Shown: piece by piece, positions 22,507 through 34,147 of the stretch
How the letters are laid out: every line of letters starts with the position of its first letter
How positions within the stretch are numbered: the stretch's first letter is position 1
Origin: Doryteuthis pealeii
Taxonomy: Eukaryota; Mollusca; Cephalopoda; Myopsida; Loliginidae
Reading direction: 5' to 3'
DNA: 64,000 nt
Assembly: GCA_023376005.1 (NCBI GenBank)
Contig: CM042145.1
Span: 101,411,591-101,475,590, forward strand
Made by a program: the position numbers and the translations under genes
Notes under the pieces: generated by a model
Told to the model about the DNA's origin: nothing
Database searches by the model: none
The model's input: only the letters and a program-made list of their open reading frames with translations

Positions 22507-25010
22507 AATTATCTCCATAAAAATAGTATTAATATTAGCATTTATTGTCTCGTATAAATATTATTATGTTAAATTTTCTGTATGAATTGTATTATTACAT
22601 CTTTTATCTGATCACTATCTTTTCATTCTTAGTCTATGCTTCAGTATCATGGATACTGTGAATGTCTTGAAATATATTTTTTATTATTTGAGTTTGGAGT
22701 ATTACAGAAAAAAATAGGCATACAATTTTTTTTTTTTAATTCTTTTTTGTTTTTCTTAAATTTAAATAAATTTTTCTTTTTAAACCATCTACTAGAAAAA
22801 GGGGCTGGTTTAGTTCAGTCGGTAGTGCAAGGTTCCAGATTCGATACTGGTCCCTGCCAACTCAGCACATGAGTAGCACAGATTGGGTAATCTGATCTGC
22901 TCGCTAAAGTGGGGAGCTGACGGTAAGTGTGGCGCTCCACCTTAAAAAAAGCAACAAAAAAAAAGCAATCTCCCGGTCTAGCGCTAATGAAAAGGGGTTA
23001 AGACTACCTTGCTGTCTGGCTGATACCGACAATAGACCCCTCCGTCAACTTTACTTACTTTGCTAGAAAAATAAATGAATCATTCTGTTTAATCTTTAAT
23101 TAAAATTATTTATACATGATAATATGTTCAGAAGTTATGACAATTACAGAAAGCCATTAAAATTCTAAAGGCAACAATAGCACGTAAGCAGTAGTGTTGT
23201 TTACCAAAACAAAGTGTGGTATGTACCTGGTAACTACATCACATTATTTCCAAACTAATTTCCTCAATTGCATATTTCTTTTCCATACTAAAAGTCTCAT
23301 GTCAACATACATCTCATGTCTAGTGTGTTCAACTTGGAACATAATTTAATCTGCCTGATCCTGAAATGCTTCTACCACCGAATATTAACCAAAGTTAGTG
23401 GGCAAAAATGGGCTGTTATTATCATCATTATACAATAATGCCTTTGAACTTGCATTCTTGTATTTGTTTTGGTTAAATCGAACTTAACAGACTTAAATTC
23501 CACCATTATATGTCACTCCGCTGAAAGAAAAAAAATACCAAAAATCAGGGAATTAACTGAATTTAATGAAATGTTCATTGTTGATATATTAATGAATAAA
23601 AGATATAATGCACTAGTTATTTTATTTAAAAACTTTCACATTTTTTCAGGTCAGTCAACTTTGAACCACGTATCTTTGAGAATCTGTGTTATGACTCAAA
23701 GATTAGTTGAGGATTTCAAGTATATATTATGATAAACCATTAACTTACCCAACGAGAGTATCCATTATATTAAAACTCTCACCAATCTTCTGTTCAACAG
23801 TGGACAAGGAAGGATGGTCAAAATACTGAAAAGAGAAATAATAATCATGTTAAAATAATTAAAAAGAAAAAAATTATAATCTATGATGGAAAACTTTCTG
23901 TAAAACATATCAAGATTGTCCTTTTGTCAGCACCTACAAATGTGCATTCTCATGATCAAATATCTGAACTCAAGCAGGACTGTGGATTTGGAGTTGGAGT
24001 CAGAAGCAATTAAGGGGTTACTGTTACATAATTGTTAGTACCCTAACACTTATTTACAGTAGTGTAGAAACCAAAATGGTTGTTATAATTTGCAGCCGGC
24101 GGCCTTGAAGGATTGAGTGACTCAGCTTGACCTCAGTTTGATCCTCCTTCTGGGGGATACCGTGAGAATCGGTGGAGAAGACCCTCTTCCGGTTTAGATT
24201 AGAAAGAGAGTTTAGTCAGTATCGGCCAAACCACGAAAGTGGTAAGTCGTGTTAAGCGCACAGCCAACTCAATCTGTGCAGGTAGTCTGGTGGGAATTTC
24301 AGAATAAAATATGATCTAAAGCAAATCAAAGTCTTGGGTTATTATCTAAAAACTACCAATGACACAGGGCTTCTGATAAAGAGAAATCCCCAATGGAAGA
24401 CCAAAGACAAAGTCCAGACGCTAGAAGAAGAACGTAAGATACCAAAGATGAGCAGAAGAATAATAGAAGAAAAGAGAGTATACAACATTACTGGAATCAG
24501 AGTTGGTATAGTTTTACCAACTCCAGTTGAATCTACAATTTATATAGTCCTAGTTTAGTCTGTTAAGTTATTGTGACGGAGAACGAGTACTGCTGTACTC
24601 ATTTAGAAAAAGAGCAAGACATTGTCTTGCCCGCCCTCCTGAATGCAAAGAAATGCAATTTAGGCGATGGATGGACGCGAGGTGCAATTCAGGTGCCCGG
24701 ATGTTAGGGCCTACATGCATCCATCCGAATGCACAAGAATTGTGCGTTGCACAGGTGCGAGGTTCGACTAATGTGCCCGGATGTTTGGGGAATATGCCCA
24801 TAAATAACTGAAGTGAGTGGAGCGCTGCGAGACAAGATGTAGTTGGCCTACGCAAGACTGCGGTCAATGAAGAAACGCTTTGTGGACGACCCTGCATAAG
24901 AATTTGTTTTTAATTCAACAAAGTTATACAGTGCACACTCTTCATAAATAGATTATTAAAAAAATCATGGTTGTATATTTATTTGTAGGCCATAATCACT
25001 TGATTACATA
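22507..25010. repeat. Duplicated block Z, copy 2
   Basis: Contains SINE-A 22,801-23,060, host exon 23,749-23,825, solo LTR 24,022-24,487 (TTAC on both sides) and LTR-like element 24,572-24,920. The repeat ends at CTTGATTACAT and unique sequence begins AAAGAGGAGTTGG. Confidence 0.93.
23749..23825 (-). CDS. Second copy of the 77-nt exon
   Basis: Base-for-base the same exon as 16,636-16,712 with the same acceptor and GTAAGT donor. If the surrounding duplication is real, a transcript containing both copies would shift frame (77 is not a multiple of 3). That is another reason to suspect only one copy is functional or real. Confidence 0.62.
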
Positions 25011-25740
25011 AAGAGGAGTTGGAGTCGGAGGTGCCAAAATAGAAAAGTCAGAGTTGATGTTGAAAGGTTTGTGTTCTCTGACTCCACAGCCCTGAACTTG
25101 AGTTCAAATGGGAAATATAAAACATCAAATAATTTAAATAGAATATAAAACAAATAAATAGAGATGGATGAATATTTTCTATATCCTATTAGTGACCAGG
25201 GTTAAATAGATAAAAAAAAGTGTTTAAAAAAATGTTTTAAAAAAAAGAGAAACTGAATACCCAACAAGAATGAATAAAACAACTTCAGCATAAAATAACC
25301 CAAGGGTTGACATGCCGTAAAATCCAACCAATCTATCTACCTATAACTGGTGTAAAAAGTGAACCTCTGCTTTTCCTAATGTCTTTAGTGTAAAGCCAAT
25401 GCCAACTAGCAGGACTTTGCATTTGGTTTATCACTAACCATTAGGTTACCTGTGCCTCCCAGAAATTTGTAAGAGGAGAAAAAGTAAAATCCATGAATGA
25501 AGAAAACAGTATAATCTTCTAATCAACATAGAGAAAATTAATCTATCTATCTATACATATAATTCAATATACCAAACTTATTGGTAAATCCTGGCTGTGA
25601 GAAAAAAAACAGCAAATAGTTTGATTGTAAAAATATACTACCAAACATCAACCGGGAAGAAAAAAATTTTTGGAAAAAAGAAAAGACCAAGATAATCGTA
25701 CCAACAAAAAATAATCTATTGGTACAATATTTTGGCCAAA
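25011..25740. other. Unique AT-rich stretch with retroposon pieces
   Basis: 25,015-25,090 carries GGAGTTGGAGTCGGAGG and ACTCCACAGCCCTG, a decayed interspersed repeat. 25,298-25,330 has the LINE-type tail GGGTTGACATGCCGTAAAAT in plus orientation. 25,440-25,470 has a tRNA-like head (CACTAACCATTAGGTTACC) on the minus strand. No gene. Confidence 0.5.
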
Positions 25741-25857
25741 AGAAAAAACAATTCATATGCATATATATATATATATAAGATATATATATTCATACAAAAC
25801 CGCCAGGAGACTAAAGCTAATAAGTAAAAAGTGCTCAATACCTAAGTAGAGCAAATA

Positions 25858-25991
25858 ATAAAGATAAATCTAATGAGTCAGACGAACCTACTAAAAGTTT
25901 CGCTTAATGCTCTTCAGGTCAGATCTTAGCCCTGAAAAGCATTAAGCGAAACTTTTAGTAGGTTCGTCTGACTCATTAGATTTATCTTTAT
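25858..25991. repeat. Perfect 54-bp-arm hairpin
   Basis: 25,858-25,911 is the exact reverse complement of 25,938-25,991. The 26-base loop itself contains a small TTCAG/CTGAA stem. A (TA)n run lies just to the left at 25,762-25,788. No coding content. Confidence 0.95.
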
Positions 25992-26359
25992 CTATACATA
26001 TATAAAGGACAGTTAGTGTGTATGTATGTATGTATATATACCAGGATGAAACTACGAAAATAAAACAATTAACAACAAAGTAAATATACATACACATTAA
26101 ATACCACCGTTTCTTGCTTTTTGTGCAAAAATTATGAAGATGTGTTTTATATTCGAAGATATTTAAAAATTAAAACATACATAGAAACAGCATTGAAATT
26201 CTACTTAAAAATGTCCAGCATTTGAAAATCTCAAAAGTAAACAAATCAATACACCAGTTTTTTTCTGCCCCCTCTCTACCCAGTCAACGCTGGGTAGCCG
26301 CTTCTATTCATTTAATAAACTTAGCTAAAAGTATCTCTCTCATCATTTGGGTAGCCTAA

Positions 26360-26642
26360 AGTCAGTATCAGTCAGACAGCAAGGTAGTCTATCCCCTTTT
26401 CACTAGTGCTAGACCAAGGAGATTGTTTTGGCATCTAAGGCGGAGTGCCACACCTCCCATCAGCTCCTCACTTTACTGCACAGATCAGATTATCGAATCT
26501 ATGCTACTCATATGCTGAATTTTCCATATATATATATATATATAAAATCAGAGATTAGATATTATGGTGTTGATATTCCGGTATCGAACCCAGAACCTTG
26601 TGGTTCCTAGTTGGACGCTCTACCAACTGAGCTAAACCGGCC
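26360..26642 (-). mobile_element. SINE-A copy interrupted by a TA-rich insertion
   Basis: Complete tRNA head on the right (ACCAACTGAGCTAAACCGGC). About 60 bp containing (TA)n and GGTGTTGATATTCC is inserted in the linker after ATGCTGA at 26,518. The same breakpoint (ATGCTGAGTTTTCCATATAT) recurs at 29,862. Confidence 0.85.
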
Positions 26643-26791
26643 CATCTGCCAAAAGAATAGAGTACCCAATGAGAATCAAATTGACTAACAATGGTCGGCT
26701 AGCCGATCTTGTTAACCATTACACCAAGTCAGGTGCCCCAGCAGAGAGAAGAGTGGATTACAACTAGAATACCTAATTAAATACAAAGTAT

Positions 26792-27412
26792 AGCAGAAAT
26801 ACCTCCCACATTTTAAATTGCCACCTGTGTGGTGCAAGTGAACTTAGGCAAGTGGCAATGATAGCTCCATCCATCTAGCTAATGTCTTGCCATTTTATTT
26901 CCGATACGATCAGTTACAATCATGGCTTGGGCTGGCCATGTTTTTAAAGGTGGACAAAAAGACCAAGGTAACTGATATTTAAAAAAAAAATCTATCGTTA
27001 AATCTATTGTTAAACAACTGTGAAATAAATTTCATTCAAACAACTTGTTTGAATAAAGGGCTACAGTTTTTATTCATGTCTTCCAGGTGGTTTTCTTTTA
27101 ATCGATGAGTATGTGGTTCTGAAATTTTTCAATCCATAGCAATATTGATTTTCTATCCAAAACAGCATCATTCCAAAATGATATGAAATGAGCATAAAAA
27201 GTACAATTAGAGCATTGTGTATTTACAGATTTACAGATTCTCCAGTCTTAAAAAAAATGTTTCAATAGCAAAAACACGGTGTGGACCAGTCCGAGCCACG
27301 ATCATAACTGATTGTATTTGAAAAGAAAAAAAAAAGGTCAGACTAGCTAGATAGAGCTACCATTACCACTTGCACCACACAGATGACAGTTTAAAATGTG
27401 GGAGATATTCCT
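26792..27412. mobile_element. Long-arm foldback element (MITE-like)
   Basis: Left arm 26,792-26,941 pairs imperfectly with right arm 27,282-27,412 (CTCCCACATTTTAAA opposite TTTAAAATGTGGGAG, GTGTGGTGCAAGTG opposite CACTTGCACCACAC). The ~340-base interior has no transposase. The left arm contains a short internal duplication (GCAAGTG..GGCAAGTGGCAATG). Confidence 0.8.
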
Positions 27413-27427
27413 ACCACACCCTGTATA

Positions 27428-28001
27428 TCATGTTATTATAATAGAGATTCGATGTCTGTGTGTGTGTCAGTAACTGAAACTATGTCACTGCTTACGTCAT
27501 AATACCCTCAGGAATTGTGTAAGTTTATAAATAAATATTTAATTAATAGTCATATCCAAAATCATCAATATATAGAATAAATCTTATTTATCAACAATGT
27601 CTCTATGAAAAATCTGAGTTAGATTTGCCTCAAAACAGCCCATGTCATTAGTGCATTTAAAATCCTGCAATGTGTTTTATATATCACTAAGAAATAAAGA
27701 TTTACATAATATGGTGGGATTAATTTGCATACTAGTTTTAACAAAAATGGGTTTAATAAATAATTACTTGGAATTTACTATATTAGAGATCAATAGATCT
27801 CTAATATTTTTTCTAATTCTCCAACTTATTAAAAATCAATCCTATGAGGGATTTTATATAGAAACCAATTAAAATATAATTAAAATAATTGTAACCTTTT
27901 TATATGCATTCTTATTTAATTTCATTAATCTTTCTGATTTAATATATTTCATTACATTATAACTTAAATACTTACACCCGGAGGGTGCATATTCTTGTTT
28001 G
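27428..28001 (+). mobile_element. Non-autonomous Helitron, copy 1 (3' end degraded)
   Basis: 5' end TCATGTTATTATAATAGAGA with a GTGTGTGTGTC run. The body aligns throughout with 43,299-43,818. The 3' hairpin ACACCCGGAGGGTG is present, but the terminal CTAG of the other copies reads TTTG. Confidence 0.75.
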
Positions 28002-28588
28002 TACTTAAAAAGATGCCCCAGGGTTCCACGAGTAGAAAGCAGAGAAAATTTGATAGTCATAGCTCTAACCGCATTTGGGTTATGTGATGACAGACAAATG
28101 GACAAAGTAGACATATGTTGAATTATAATAAGATTAAAATGGAGTAGATGCATGTTCATTTTTGTTTTTAGTTTTTTTTTAGTGATTTTCTATTTTTAAG
28201 TGTCTAAGTAACATAAGAAACATAACATCTATAAGAAAACATCTCAGTTACCCAAGTACCTACTTTAAGTGGAATGGTACAGCTGTTGAGAATATGAGGC
28301 ACAATTGTGCCTTTGGGAAGGGGGAAATTTTAGTCAAAGTAAAAAGTACTGTATATTGTGTTATCTTTAAAATTAAATTTGACAAGTTTGATAATACATA
28401 CATACACACACACATATTTATGTTTTAGTAGGTTATTTCAATACACACTGTAATACTAAATCTGTTCTACTAACATATTGAGCACTTTATTTTTGTTATA
28501 ATACTGAATTATCCAGTTAATACTTGTATCAACCACCAATACTGAGATTAACTCAATATTTTTTTCCCAGTAAGTCATTCCCTTTATC

Positions 28589-28592
<4 letters not shown>

Positions 28593-28642
<50 letters not shown>
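28593..28642. repeat. (TA)n microsatellite
   Basis: About 25 TA units directly at the 3' tail of the next SINE-A. 28,002-28,592 contains short AC runs (28,400-28,415) and nothing else recognised. Confidence 0.95.
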
Positions 28643-28645
<3 letters not shown>

Positions 28646-28892
28646 TCGTCGGGGTGGCCTAAAGTTGGTATCAGCCATGCAGCGAGGGAGTCTATCCCCT
28701 TTTCACTAGTGCTAGACCAAGGAGATTATTTTGGCGTTTGAGGTGGAGCGTGCCACACCTACCATCAGCTCCTTACTTTACCGCACAGATCCATGTGCTA
28801 CTCATACGCTGAGTTGGCGAGGGTGGGTATCGAACTAGGAACCTTATGGTTTCTAGCTGAACGCTCTACCGACTGAGCTAACCCGGCCCTTC
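28643..28892 (-). mobile_element. SINE-A copy, well preserved subfamily
   Basis: Minus-strand head CCGGGTTAGCTCAGTCGGTA with B box AGTTCGATACC. The 3' end GGCCACCCCGACGAC matches the copy at 50,652 and defines a subfamily distinct from the CTCTGCCGAC-ending copies. Low divergence suggests recent activity. Confidence 0.92.
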
Positions 28893-28952
28893 TGGTATAT
28901 ATATATATATATATATATGGGAGCAAAATGAGGAAATTAACCGACATTATGT

Positions 28953-29391
28953 GGAGAAATGTAGAACAAACACGGGATGTTACAATGGATGGAAATTTAT
29001 TAGTCTTAGTGTTGATGTTCAAACATTTCAGTTTATAAAGAAACCTTCTTCAAGACCATTTAGTAATTAGTAAAGGAGAAAAAAGATTTATGTAGTTAAC
29101 AAATGGTGCATGTTTTGAATGCATTGACTTTGAAAAATCACATCTTGGTTTTTCGATTTAATGTGTTCCAATCACATTTTGATTTTCGCTTTCGCATGTA
29201 CCAATCACATCATTAACATTCAATTATGAACGCTAATCATCTTTTTAATTACATAAATCTTTTCTTCCCCTTGACTAGTTATTAAATGGTCCTAAAGAAG
29301 GTTTCTTTATAAACCGAAATGTTCAAACATCAACACTACGACTAATAAATTTCCATCCATTGTAACATCCCATGTTTGTTCTATATTTTCC
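28953..29391. mobile_element. Foldback element, about 147-bp arms
   Basis: 28,953-29,100 and 29,246-29,391 are inverted copies (GGGATGTTACAATGGATGGA opposite TCCATCCATTGTAACATCCC, GAAACCTTCTTCA opposite the GAAGGTTTC side). The interior of ~145 bp is non-coding. Arms are roughly 90% identical by eye. Confidence 0.88.
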
Positions 29392-29811
29392 ATATACATA
29401 TAAGGATGAGCTTAGACCATAGCACCACAGCAAAATGCTGCAGTGCCCGTATTCAATGCTGTGGTACCCTTAAAAAACAAACCACATACACTGCTATTTT
29501 TGTTTAAACTTTTTAAAAATATATATTTATTATTTTTTTATTTAAAAGAAAAAAAGAGAGAGAAAATGAGAAAATTAACTCATTTCATAATCACAAAAAC
29601 TTTTCTTGGAATTCAAATAATGTTGTAATTTTTGATTTCTCTTTTGAAAATGTTCCACTGCAATGTATCATTGCTAATGATTCTAGTCATCAGAAACTAA
29701 GTTATTTGTCAATAAAAATATTTTATCTTAATATTATTTTTTTACAAATGCAGTGGCCTTAGTCATTGCCGTCATGCTTTCACTTTTAAGGGGTCCAACA
29801 AGGTAATTTTT

Positions 29812-29880
29812 GGCTTCCCACTTTACTGCACAGATCAGATTATCCAATCTGTACTACTCATATGCTGAGTTTTCCATATA
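29812..29880 (-). mobile_element. SINE-A fragment
   Basis: TCCCACTTTACTGCACAGAT to ATGCTGAGTTTTCC. It ends at the same odd junction with a TA run as the 26,360 copy. Confidence 0.75.
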
Positions 29881-30899
29881 TATATACACACATACACACT
29901 AGCAAAAGTACCCGGTCCATAACCAGACTAAAAAAAATTAGGAACACCTGAGAGTGAGTGAGAAAAAGAAAACAGGAGTAAGAGAGAGAATAAGAGGAAA
30001 ATGATTTATCGAATTTTTTTTTTAAATCGCCAATAATTCATATAGTAAAATGTTTGTTTATTTTTGGAAATATTTTTCTTTTTGTTTACATTTAAAATAT
30101 TACTTTTAAAAGATGTATTCCTAAACATTTTTTTTTCAAAAACTTTTTGTATATATGACAAGGTATATGACTACCATCCCTTTGTATCATATTTATGGGG
30201 TAAATAAACAAAAAATGATTTTTAAAAAAAAACAAAACAATAATAATGAATAAAACAAACATGACTTCAGCATTAAATAACTCAAGGGTTAACATGTAAA
30301 ATCCATGTCTTTATTTGTAGGACGAATTGTTCATTTATTAAAGATTTGATGATAAACAAAGCTAAGAATGAGTGTATTGTAATATTCGTTTATTTTAAGA
30401 ATAGTCTCTTTTTGTTGTTTACATTTTTGAAACAATCTTAATCTTTTTTAAGCTAAAATGTATTTGTCTAATTTGTTCTTTTTTACACAATTAAAATGTG
30501 ACAATAAATGCTAAGAATTAAATATTTACAATTGTCCGTATTACATTTTTTAATTTTTTTTATTTCATGAATAATTTCTTTCAAAAAAGATTTGAGTTAT
30601 ACTGATTATTCTAAAATGAAAGTTTTAATAAAAAATAGTAGAATTATCGTGAAATGTTTTCGTTTGAGGTAGAAATTATCAGCAGCAGCACTCAGCACCC
30701 AGGCAAAAGATTACCAGCAGTCAAAAATTATCAGCACACAGAGGCAAGACATTAATTGATTATACCACTTAATCAGTAAAAATCAATAACCAAATTTGGT
30801 GTGTTTCTTAGTTATAAGGATATTAAGATGTATGCAAGATTTTGAATCTGAATAATATCTCTTTTCTGAGTTATAAGTCGACACGTACACACCAAACTT

Positions 30900-30951
<52 letters not shown>

Positions 30952-31540
30952 AATTGGGTGATCCACATGAAGCATCAAGTAAGGGACTTTAACTCTTAAC
31001 GTCCTATACCGCCTCATTCCGCCCAGCCAGAAGTCACATTCATTTTCCTAATCCACACCAAATGATAGCCTTTGTTTAATGTTAAACATTTAAAAGTCTT
31101 TATTTTAAGGGAAATAACAGGTAACTTTAAATGAAAAAGCCATTTTTAGCCATTTTTTGATAAATCCTTATGAATAAATATGAATGGCGTTCTGAACTTA
31201 GAAAATTCTCAACAGGATGTTAAGAGTTAAGAGTTCATGATTTTAGGTTTTATCCCTGCTCTGCCATAATAGCATTGAGCACTTTTTATGTACTTTTCTT
31301 ATTTGCATTTCTTAGAGATAAAAGAAAAAAAGAATTACATGCAAATTCAAAATCTTTTATATTGATTGTAGTTTTATTGAGTGAAATATTTCAAATAAAG
31401 TTATGTTGTTAATATGTTTTGTAGTTACTGTTTCTTCAAATATTCTTGATTAAAAGTATAATCCTATGTTAATTTGATAACATTATATTTATGTCTATTG
31501 AAATAAAACACAATTCTTTAGAGTTGATATTCTACAATTC
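29881..31540. other. AT-rich interval with microsatellite, no gene recognised
   Basis: 29,905-29,925 has a minus-strand GGGTACTTTTGCTAGTGTG, resembling the Helitron 3' end. (TA)n at 30,906-30,948. A CAG/TTACCAGCAGTC-rich patch lies at 30,676-30,735. No credible exon. Confidence 0.5.
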
Positions 31541-31564
31541 AAATAGTTTTCACTCAACATCAGG

Positions 31565-31645
31565 ACAAATGGTGAATTTATGATAAAAAGTATTCAGGTC
31601 TATTGAAGTCAGTAAGTCTACTGTTGGTTTGAATAACAGAATCGC
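31565..31645 (-). mobile_element. LTR family 2 fragment
   Basis: GAAGTCAGTAAGTCTACTGT then TGGTTTGAATAACAG matches 57,563-57,600, the distal end of the family 2 LTR. Confidence 0.6.
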
Positions 31646-31672
31646 CGATTCCTCAGGAAGCTCCAAGCACCA

Positions 31673-31945
31673 GTGGCCCCTGTCCCTATTCCTAACGCTT
31701 TGCCTGAGCCCCCTGAACCAATATTTGAGGATGTTCCACAAACCAAAAGAATGGTAACTTTAACTAGGGACCAAGCCTCGCCCAGTGTCACTCCAACCCC
31801 TAAGCCTATGCCATCAAAAATACCCCGTGCATTGTCAAGATTACTCCCCTGTAATCGGCCTGGTCAAAAGGAACTAATTCCCCCTCAAAGGCCACTACGC
31901 CCGCGCAATGGGGTGGGGGAAGTGAGGAGGGGAGATGAAGAATAA
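31673..31945 (+). CDS. Proline-rich ORF, probable LTR-retrotransposon polyprotein C-terminus
   Basis: 90 codons beginning MAPVPIPNALPEPPEPIFED, with TPTPKPMPSKIPRALSRLL in the middle and ending NGVGEVRRGDEE. GC content is far above the surroundings. The stop codon falls exactly where a family 2 LTR start (GAAGAATAATTAAAG) begins, as expected for a pol gene running into its 3' LTR. No protease, RT or integrase motif is present in this piece, so the assignment rests on context. It could instead be a host-gene exon captured next to the LTR. Confidence 0.4.
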   Translation: MAPVPIPNALPEPPEPIFEDVPQTKRMVTLTRDQASPSVTPTPKPMPSKIPRALSRLLPCNRPGQKELIPPQRPLRPRNGVGEVRRGDEE

Positions 31946-32000
31946 TTAAAGTTCCAATTACCGTTGAACTGGGAAGATAAGGCAACAAACGAATAGGTCA
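31932..32000 (+). mobile_element. LTR family 2, 5' end fragment
   Basis: GAAGAATAATTAAAGTTCCA then TTACCGTTGAACTGGGAAG corresponds to the 5' side of the element at 11,190, truncated after about 70 bp. Confidence 0.65.
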
Positions 32001-32034
32001 AGGAAATTTTGGCAATAAATTCTTAATATGGCCT

Positions 32035-32246
32035 TATGTTAAAGTCATGCTGAAAACACTAGTTCCTACTAGATTGCCAAAGTTAAACAGTGACAAGCAT
32101 GTTCAATACTTAATTGTGTGACCACTTAAGCAACAGCAGGTACTGTAAGCAATCTGAGTCCTTTGTTTATCAAAATAACTGAAATTTGGCATTAAATGAC
32201 ATAAAAAAAAAGGTTGATACACTGTAAAACAAAAAACAACCAACTA
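32035..32246 (+). mobile_element. 5S-SINE copy, plus orientation, near full length
   Basis: Reads CAAAGTTAAACAGTGACAAG, TTCAATACTTAATTGTGTGA and CCACTTAAGCAACAGCAGGT, then ACTGTAAGC. Positions and order match the 5S rRNA box A, intermediate element and box C. The 3' tail GGCATTAAATGACAT..GGTTGATACACTGTAAAAC with CAACCAAC follows. Confidence 0.85.
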
Positions 32247-32304
32247 AAATCTTAATAGGGTGGGAAGGGAGGCCAATTAATGATATTGCATAGATACAAT
32301 AAAA

Positions 32305-32570
32305 AAAGTAAAGTATGCGGAGTGGCTTAGTGTTGGTATCAGCCGAACAGCGAAGGAGTCTATCCCTTTTTTGCTTTCACTAGACCAGGGAGATTGTTTT
32401 TGGTGAGGTGGAGCGCCACACCTACCATCAACTTCCAGATGCTTTACCGCACAGATAAGATTACCCAAGCTGTGTTTCTTATGCACCGAGTTGGTGAGGA
32501 CCAGTATCAAACCCAGAACCTTGTGATTCATAGGCGAATGCTTTAGCAACAGAGCTAAACTGAGAACTGA
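32305..32570 (-). mobile_element. SINE-A copy
   Basis: Complete but decayed at the head (TTTAGCAACAGAGCTAAACT on the plus strand). Confidence 0.82.
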
Positions 32571-32752
32571 TTTTTCATAAAGTATTTGGTTAAAAGTTTT
32601 TGTTTTTTTTTGTTTTTTTAAACATGGCTTAAATATCAAAATGTACACAGCATCTATGATTGTTTTAGGCTTTTGTTTGCTACTAATTTTTAAAGGTTTT
32701 TTTACAAACTCATATACACAAAACGAAGCTGAAATAGATTGATATTTAAAAT

Positions 32753-33006
32753 AAAGTCAGCAGAGTGGCCTATTATAAATATCAGCTGGACAGCAAGGGA
32801 GTCTATCTCCTTTTTACAAGTGCCAGACTGGGGAGATTGGGTTTTTTTTTTTTTTTCATCTGAAGTGAGTTGCCACAACTACCTTCAGCTCTCCACTTTA
32901 CTGCACAGATCCAAGCTGTGCCACTCATATGCTGAGTTGGTGAGGGGCGGTATTGAACTTGGAACCTTGTGGTTCCTAGGCGGTTGCTCTGCTGACTGAG
33001 TCAAAC
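32753..33006 (-). mobile_element. SINE-A copy
   Basis: Contains a T-run expansion at 32,843-32,858 within the body. The head ends GCTGACTGAGTCAAACTG. Confidence 0.82.
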
Positions 33007-33143
33007 TGAAGCAATAATATATACCTTATATTCACCAAAAAAGGTTGTTCTGTTTGTCATTTTTTTAAAAAGCTTTAAGATCCTTTTGTTTATTTTAACT
33101 TTTGTTAATAAAGTAGATAAAGATTTTAAAATAAAACAAAATT

Positions 33144-33424
33144 GAATAATTATGATATTTTGGCCTGTTGTCCTCATCTTTATTGTGTATAAACACAACG
33201 TTCAAGCCACTGTAACCTCTGGCTCTATTTTAGGTGTTTTTATCTATTATCTTTATTACCTTAAAATAAGTCATCTTCAGACAATTATGGATGACTTTAT
33301 TTTAAAGTAATTAAAATAATAGATAAAAAATGCCTAAAACAGAACCTGATGTTACAGTGGCCTGAACATTATGTTTATACAACATAAAAGATGAGGACAA
33401 CAGTCCAAAATATCATAATTATTC
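33144..33424. mobile_element. Foldback element of the GGACAATAGTCC family, about 131-bp arms
   Basis: 33,144-33,274 pairs with 33,291-33,424. The outer arm carries TTGTCCTCATCTTTATTGT, the family word. The 16-base spacer is the only unpaired core. Several mismatches and small gaps indicate moderate age. Confidence 0.88.
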
Positions 33425-33869
33425 ATAGCAAGCCTCATCACATAAATATATAAAACAAAATTATACTATATACAGCTAAAAAGTGAAAAACAGGATACAT
33501 GAAGTATTAGTCATGTATATCCAAGAAGTACATGCAATTCACCAAGTAAGTCATTGTTAGTGAATTTGATCCTCACTGGTTTCTCCATTATCATATCCTT
33601 GTATCAGCAGAATGATATAATCTTACAAATATCTATAAGAGATATGATTTCATAATAATGTTTTTTTTATTAATAAAGTTAGATGTGAGTCTTGTTAATT
33701 ATGGATCTCTTCCAACTTCCATTAAATTGAAACTAGATTACACAAACTTGTTGAGAAACAAAGCTGACTTGTAATTCCATTAATTCAACTTAATAGCTTC
33801 TATGGATAAAAGGGCACCTAACTGTAAAGTGTTGACTAATAACTGACAAAATAAGTAAAGTTAAAGTAT

Positions 33870-34146
33870 ATATTTACCAAACCCCTCCACACTAGCAGGA
33901 TGTGACACAAGGTCAATTTATTAAGCAGAGTTTAACAGGTTTGAATTTGGAGTTTTCCTTCTAGACCGGTTGCCTATCCAAGGTTAAAGAACCCAGTCTG
34001 CCCTACTATTTACCCATAGCTGAAGCAAGAATATTTGGATTCATACCTTTCCCAAGGGTATTAGCGCTATGTGAAATGCAAACAGCATTGTCCAGGATTT
34101 GAACTCGAGTTGAGGAGTCAATTTCCTACAACTCTAAACATTACAT
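33870..34146 (-). mobile_element. SINE-B copy
   Basis: TATATATTTACCAAACCCCT to CATTACATGATG, complete apart from minor changes. It abuts a SINE-A with no spacer. Confidence 0.87.
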
Positions 34147-34147
34147 G

